DNA of 8,390 nt, taken from Truepera sp. (GTDB taxonomy: Bacteria > Deinococcota > Deinococci > Deinococcales > Trueperaceae). How positions within the stretch are numbered: the first letter of the stretch is position 1; each line of letters starts with the position of its first letter. Of this stretch, positions 5,512 through 8,390 are shown one piece after another. The stretch is taken from positions 1-8,390 of the forward strand of contig JAGXSO010000049.1 in assembly GCA_018333775.1 (NCBI GenBank), given 5' to 3'. Position numbers and translations under genes: made by a program. The notes beneath the pieces are model-generated. The model had not been told where the DNA came from. It was given only the letters and a program-made list of their open reading frames with translations, and made no database searches.

Positions 5512-7184
5512 GCGCCTGCTCCCGCTTGGAGGGCTTTTGTGCGCAGCTCACGTAGCCGCTTCATCACACCCCCCGGCTCGCCTTTGCGGCTGCGGCCAAA
5601 CAGGTCGTGAAGGTAGCGGTAGTCCTGATACAACCCTTCAAAGAGACGAGCATGCTCAGGGGTGGGCCGGTAAACCTTGTCACTAAGCCCGCCCATCTGC
5701 TTGGCAGCTGCGGCGATATCGGGATAAGCGCCTGCCGCCACAGCGGCGTGCATCGCCGCGCCCAAGGCCGGGCCTTGCTCACTCTTGATTAAGTTGATCT
5801 CCCGGTTGCAGACATCGGCGTAGAGCTGCATCATGAGCGGGTTCTTGCCGGGCAGGCCGCCCGCCGCGACCAATCTGTTGACCGGCAGGCCGCTTTGTTC
5901 GAAAGCCTCGACAATAACCCGCGTGCCGTAGGCGGTAGACTCCAGAAGCGCGCGATAGATGTCGGGTGCGGTAGTGGCAAGGGTCATGCCGACGATCAGG
6001 CCGCTCAGCTCGGCATCGACCAGCACGCTGCGGTTGCCGTTGAACCAGTCGAGGGCTAAGAGGCCGTGTTCACCCGGACGCTGCTGGGCCGCCTCTTGAG
6101 CCAGATAGCTGTGCAGGTCCAGGCCCTGACTCATGGCGCGCTGGTGGTATTCGGGGGGCACCCCGTTCTCCACGAACCAGGCGAAGATGTCGCCAACGCC
6201 GCTCTGGCCGGCTTCGTAACCATAGTACCCAGGGACGATGCCACCCGCCACCACCCCGCACATCCCTTCTACCTCGCGCAAGGCGTCGCCAACCAGCATA
6301 TGGCAGGTTGAGGTGCCCATGATCATCACCAGCGTGCCGGGTTCGACGTGCCCTGTTGCCGGCACGGTTACGTGTGCGTCAACGTTGGCAACCGCTACCG
6401 GCGTACCTGGTTTAAGCCCTGTCCAGCGCGCCACCTCTTCGCTCAGCCCGCCCGCCTTGTCGCCTAGCGCCAGCAGCTCGAGCGACATCTTCTGGTCTAC
6501 CACCTCGGCAAAGTCAGGGTGGAGGGCGGCAAAGAAACCTCGTGACGGAAAGCCGCCATTCTGATAGATGGCCTTGTAGCCGGCGGTGCAGGCGTTGCGG
6601 GTCTCCACGCCGGTGAGCTGCCAGACCACCCAGTCGGTGGCCTCGATGAGCCGGTCGGCCTGGTGATAGATCTCCGGCGCCTCGGCCAGGATCTGTAACG
6701 CCTTGCTAAAAAACCACTCCGAGGAGATCTTGCCGCCGTAGCGCGCCAACCAGGGCTCGCCCAGCCTGCGGGCCGTCTCGTTGATCTGGTCGGCCTGCGG
6801 CTGCGCCGCGTGGTGCTTCCAGAGCTTGACCCAGGCGTGCGGGTTATGGCGGTGCTGCGGCAAACGGCACAGCGGTGTACCGTCCTTTAGTACCGGCAGC
6901 ATGGTGCAGGAGGTGAAGTCGATGCCGATGCCGATCACCTCGTCAGGGCTAACGCCGCCCTGCTTGAGAACGTCTGGAATGGTGCGCTTTAAGACCTCGA
7001 TATAGTCATCCGGGTTTTGTAGCGCCCAGTCGGGGGGTAGGGGCTGGTCGCTGCCGGGCAGCCGCTCGTCGATGACGCCGTCGGCGTAAGGGTGGACCGC
7101 GGTGGCGATCTCCGCCCCGTCGCTGACGCGCACCAAGAGTGCCCGGCCCGATTCCGTGCCGAAGTCGATGCCGATGGTATACAT
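5508..7184 (-). CDS. araB: Ribulokinase
   Basis: This FGGY-family kinase phosphorylates L-ribulose with ATP to L-ribulose 5-phosphate. The 558-residue length is typical of AraB. Motifs in order, with residues counted from the chosen Met, are IGIDFGTESGRALLV near the N-terminus (phosphate 1), IGIGIDFTSCTMLPV (about 84-98), the DAHV and MGTSTCHM stretches of the second actin-like domain, DWFNGNRS, AAGGLPGKNPLMMQLYADV (adenosine-binding FGGY region) and SEQGPALGAAMHA near the C-terminus. The DFTSC form is typical of ribulokinases rather than xylulokinases. I chose the ATG at 7184 over the in-frame GTG at 7190, because the GTG overlaps the ribosome site AAGGGG that sits five bases before the ATG. 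It lies 93 bp after the arabinofuranosidase gene and overlaps araD by 4 bp, so the two products are likely made in linked amounts. Confidence 0.97.
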   Translation of the reverse strand: MYTIGIDFGTESGRALLVRVSDGAEIATAVHPYADGVIDERLPGSDQPLPPDWALQNPDDYIEVLKRTIPDVLKQGGVSPDEVIGIGIDFTSCTMLPVLKDGTPLCRLPQHRHNPHAWVKLWKHHAAQPQADQINETARRLGEPWLARYGGKISSEWFFSKALQILAEAPEIYHQADRLIEATDWVVWQLTGVETRNACTAGYKAIYQNGGFPSRGFFAALHPDFAEVVDQKMSLELLALGDKAGGLSEEVARWTGLKPGTPVAVANVDAHVTVPATGHVEPGTLVMIMGTSTCHMLVGDALREVEGMCGVVAGGIVPGYYGYEAGQSGVGDIFAWFVENGVPPEYHQRAMSQGLDLHSYLAQEAAQQRPGEHGLLALDWFNGNRSVLVDAELSGLIVGMTLATTAPDIYRALLESTAYGTRVIVEAFEQSGLPVNRLVAAGGLPGKNPLMMQLYADVCNREINLIKSEQGPALGAAMHAAVAAGAYPDIAAAAKQMGGLSDKVYRPTPEHARLFEGLYQDYRYLHDLFGRSRKGEPGGVMKRLRELRTKALQAGAGA

Positions 7185-7189
7185 GTTCA

Positions 7190-7195
7190 CCCCTT
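7190..7195 (-). promoter_or_regulatory. Shine-Dalgarno site that decides the araB start
   Basis: The minus strand reads AAGGGG, then TGAAC, then ATG (7184). A GTG in frame two codons earlier would begin inside this site, so the ATG is the more likely start. Confidence 0.7.
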
Positions 7196-7277
7196 CAATG
7201 GGTTGCCGTCACCCTCACACAGTTTAAGTGATCGAGCGACGGCATGGGTCCGTGGTTAATCAGAGCGCGACAGGCTA

Positions 7278-8390
7278 TCAGGCAAGGTCAAACACCAGCG
7301 CAGTGAACGAGTGCGGCTCCAGTGTAATGGTAAACGACTGACCAGCGGCAATCAGCGCCTGCTCGCGAACCCCGACCTGATCGGGGGTAGCAAAGGTGTT
7401 CTGGGCCTTAATGTCAGGGCCGTTGACGATAAAGGCTTTGGCCGGGCCGGCAAAGCGTCCACGGGTTAGCTCAACGCTGGTTTCGCTGGCCTTGCTGTCG
7501 GTCCGGTTGACCAGATAGACTGCCAGCTTCTTCCCCGGCGTATCCAGTGTGGCGGACACATCCAGCGTCCTTAAGCCGGCAAACTCGGGTGTCGAGAAGG
7601 TATCTCCTGACCAGTGTACGTCGAGCGCAGTGTCACCACAGGTCCGGCTATAGACCTCGAAGGGATAGAAGGTAGTTTGCAGCACTAGCCCGTCAGGACG
7701 GGTATAGATCGGCGCAATGACGTTGACGATCTGGGCGATGTTAGCCATCTTGACCGTCTTGGCGTGACGGATAAAGGCGTTAAAGTGCATGGCGACAACC
7801 AGCGCATCTTCAAGGTTGTAGATCTCTTCTAACTTGCCTTCGTTGCCTACGCGATACCAGACGTTCCACTCATCGACAGCAATGGGGATGTCGTGTTTGA
7901 GCTTAAGCGCTGACGACATGGCCCGAATGATGCCTTCAGTAGCGCTCAGGTAGTCTTCGAACCGCTCTGAGATGGCCATATAGCTGGCGAAGTCGTTGTC
8001 AGCAAAGCCGCGATTGCGGTTGTTGCCGACATACCAGTGAATGGCGATGTAATCGATTAAGTTTTGCCGGGTGAACGGGGTTATGTAAGCAGCGTGCTCC
8101 ATGAGAAGCTGAACGCGCTCCACGAAGGATTTATCCCATAATGACACGGCTGCAGCCAGCAGTTTGATGCTGGGATCGGTCCACTTCATCACCTTGGCGT
8201 ACTCGGTGTAGGCTCGAGCATACTCCTCGGGTGTTTTCATCCCGATCTGCCAGGGGCCGTCCACTTCGTTGCCGATCCCCCAGTATTTGACACCATGCGG
8301 CGCCTCGTAACCGTGCGATTGGCGCAGCTTAACCAGCGCGGTATCTTTGGTGCCGTTGCAGTACTCGAGCCAGTCACGGGCTTCGCGCAT
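7278..8390 (-). CDS. abfA: GH51 alpha-L-arabinofuranosidase, N-terminus cut by window edge
   Basis: This glycoside hydrolase removes terminal alpha-L-arabinofuranosyl groups from arabinan, arabinoxylan or their oligosaccharides by a retaining mechanism. The 370 visible residues hold both catalytic glutamates: the acid/base in YWGIGNEVDGPWQIG (Glu42 of the visible part) and the nucleophile in PIAVDEWNVWY (Glu174). EARDWLEYCNG (3-13) and IDYIAIHWY (112-120) are further GH51 landmarks of the (beta/alpha)8 barrel. From about residue 250 onward lies the C-terminal beta-sandwich, ending ALVFDLA. GH51 enzymes are usually about 500 residues, so 130-140 are missing and the Met at the window edge is probably internal. 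Because the N-terminus is absent, secretion cannot be judged; most bacterial GH51 enzymes are cytoplasmic. It probably supplies arabinose to the downstream ara genes. The symbol is by analogy with B. subtilis. Confidence 0.94.
   Translation of the reverse strand: MREARDWLEYCNGTKDTALVKLRQSHGYEAPHGVKYWGIGNEVDGPWQIGMKTPEEYARAYTEYAKVMKWTDPSIKLLAAAVSLWDKSFVERVQLLMEHAAYITPFTRQNLIDYIAIHWYVGNNRNRGFADNDFASYMAISERFEDYLSATEGIIRAMSSALKLKHDIPIAVDEWNVWYRVGNEGKLEEIYNLEDALVVAMHFNAFIRHAKTVKMANIAQIVNVIAPIYTRPDGLVLQTTFYPFEVYSRTCGDTALDVHWSGDTFSTPEFAGLRTLDVSATLDTPGKKLAVYLVNRTDSKASETSVELTRGRFAGPAKAFIVNGPDIKAQNTFATPDQVGVREQALIAAGQSFTITLEPHSFTALVFDLA

Noticed and set aside
7204..7244. Inverted repeat TGCCGTC (7204-7210) / GACGGCA (7238-7244) in the gap upstream of araB.
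   Set aside because: Seven-base arms with a 27-base loop are expected by chance roughly once in every few gaps of this size, and no T-run or known operator pattern is associated with it.

Overview
The window (8,390 bp, GC-rich) carries nine genes, all on the minus strand, so it reads from right to left. No RNA gene, insertion sequence, CRISPR array or prophage gene was seen. The proteins suggest a bacterium of the Deinococcota (Deinococcus-Thermus), possibly a mesophilic, Truepera-like lineage. The S16 and RimM proteins resemble Thermus/Deinococcus versions as I remember them: RimM has GGLRF near its N-terminus, an ALIG-type PRC-barrel entry, VPL.APYV and a PEGLF end. This is inference from remembered family sequences, not from a search.

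Region 1 (8390 down to 1846) is an L-arabinose utilisation cluster in the order abf, araB, araD, araA, araM-like. A GH51 alpha-L-arabinofuranosidase, cut by the window edge, releases arabinose from arabinan or arabinoxylan oligosaccharides. AraA isomerises L-arabinose to L-ribulose, AraB phosphorylates it to L-ribulose 5-phosphate, and AraD epimerises that to D-xylulose 5-phosphate for the pentose phosphate pathway. The last gene encodes a glycerol-1-phosphate dehydrogenase of the AraM/EgsA family, which is also found in the Bacillus subtilis arabinose operon and has no obvious catabolic role. No transporter or regulator lies in the window. All active-site residues that I could place are present.

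Region 2 (1778 down to the left edge) is the housekeeping cluster rpsP-khpA-rimM-trmD: ribosomal protein S16, a KH-domain RNA-binding protein, a 16S processing factor and the tRNA m1G37 methyltransferase. trmD overlaps the rimM stop codon by 4 bp (ATGA) and runs off the left edge about ten residues before its expected end.

Non-coding DNA is short; no gap exceeds about 125 bp. Two gaps hold structure. The 124 bp between araD and araA contains a CG-centred, LacI-type operator-like site, an 8-bp-stem hairpin and 3.6 tandem copies of an 8-bp unit. The 67 bp between araM and rpsP contains a good promoter, a GC-rich leader hairpin and a strong Shine-Dalgarno sequence, but no recognisable terminator for the arabinose operon. 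I found no clearly novel biological system here. The points most worth checking are the araD-araA spacer, the AraM homologue and the unterminated junction between a sugar operon and a ribosomal operon.
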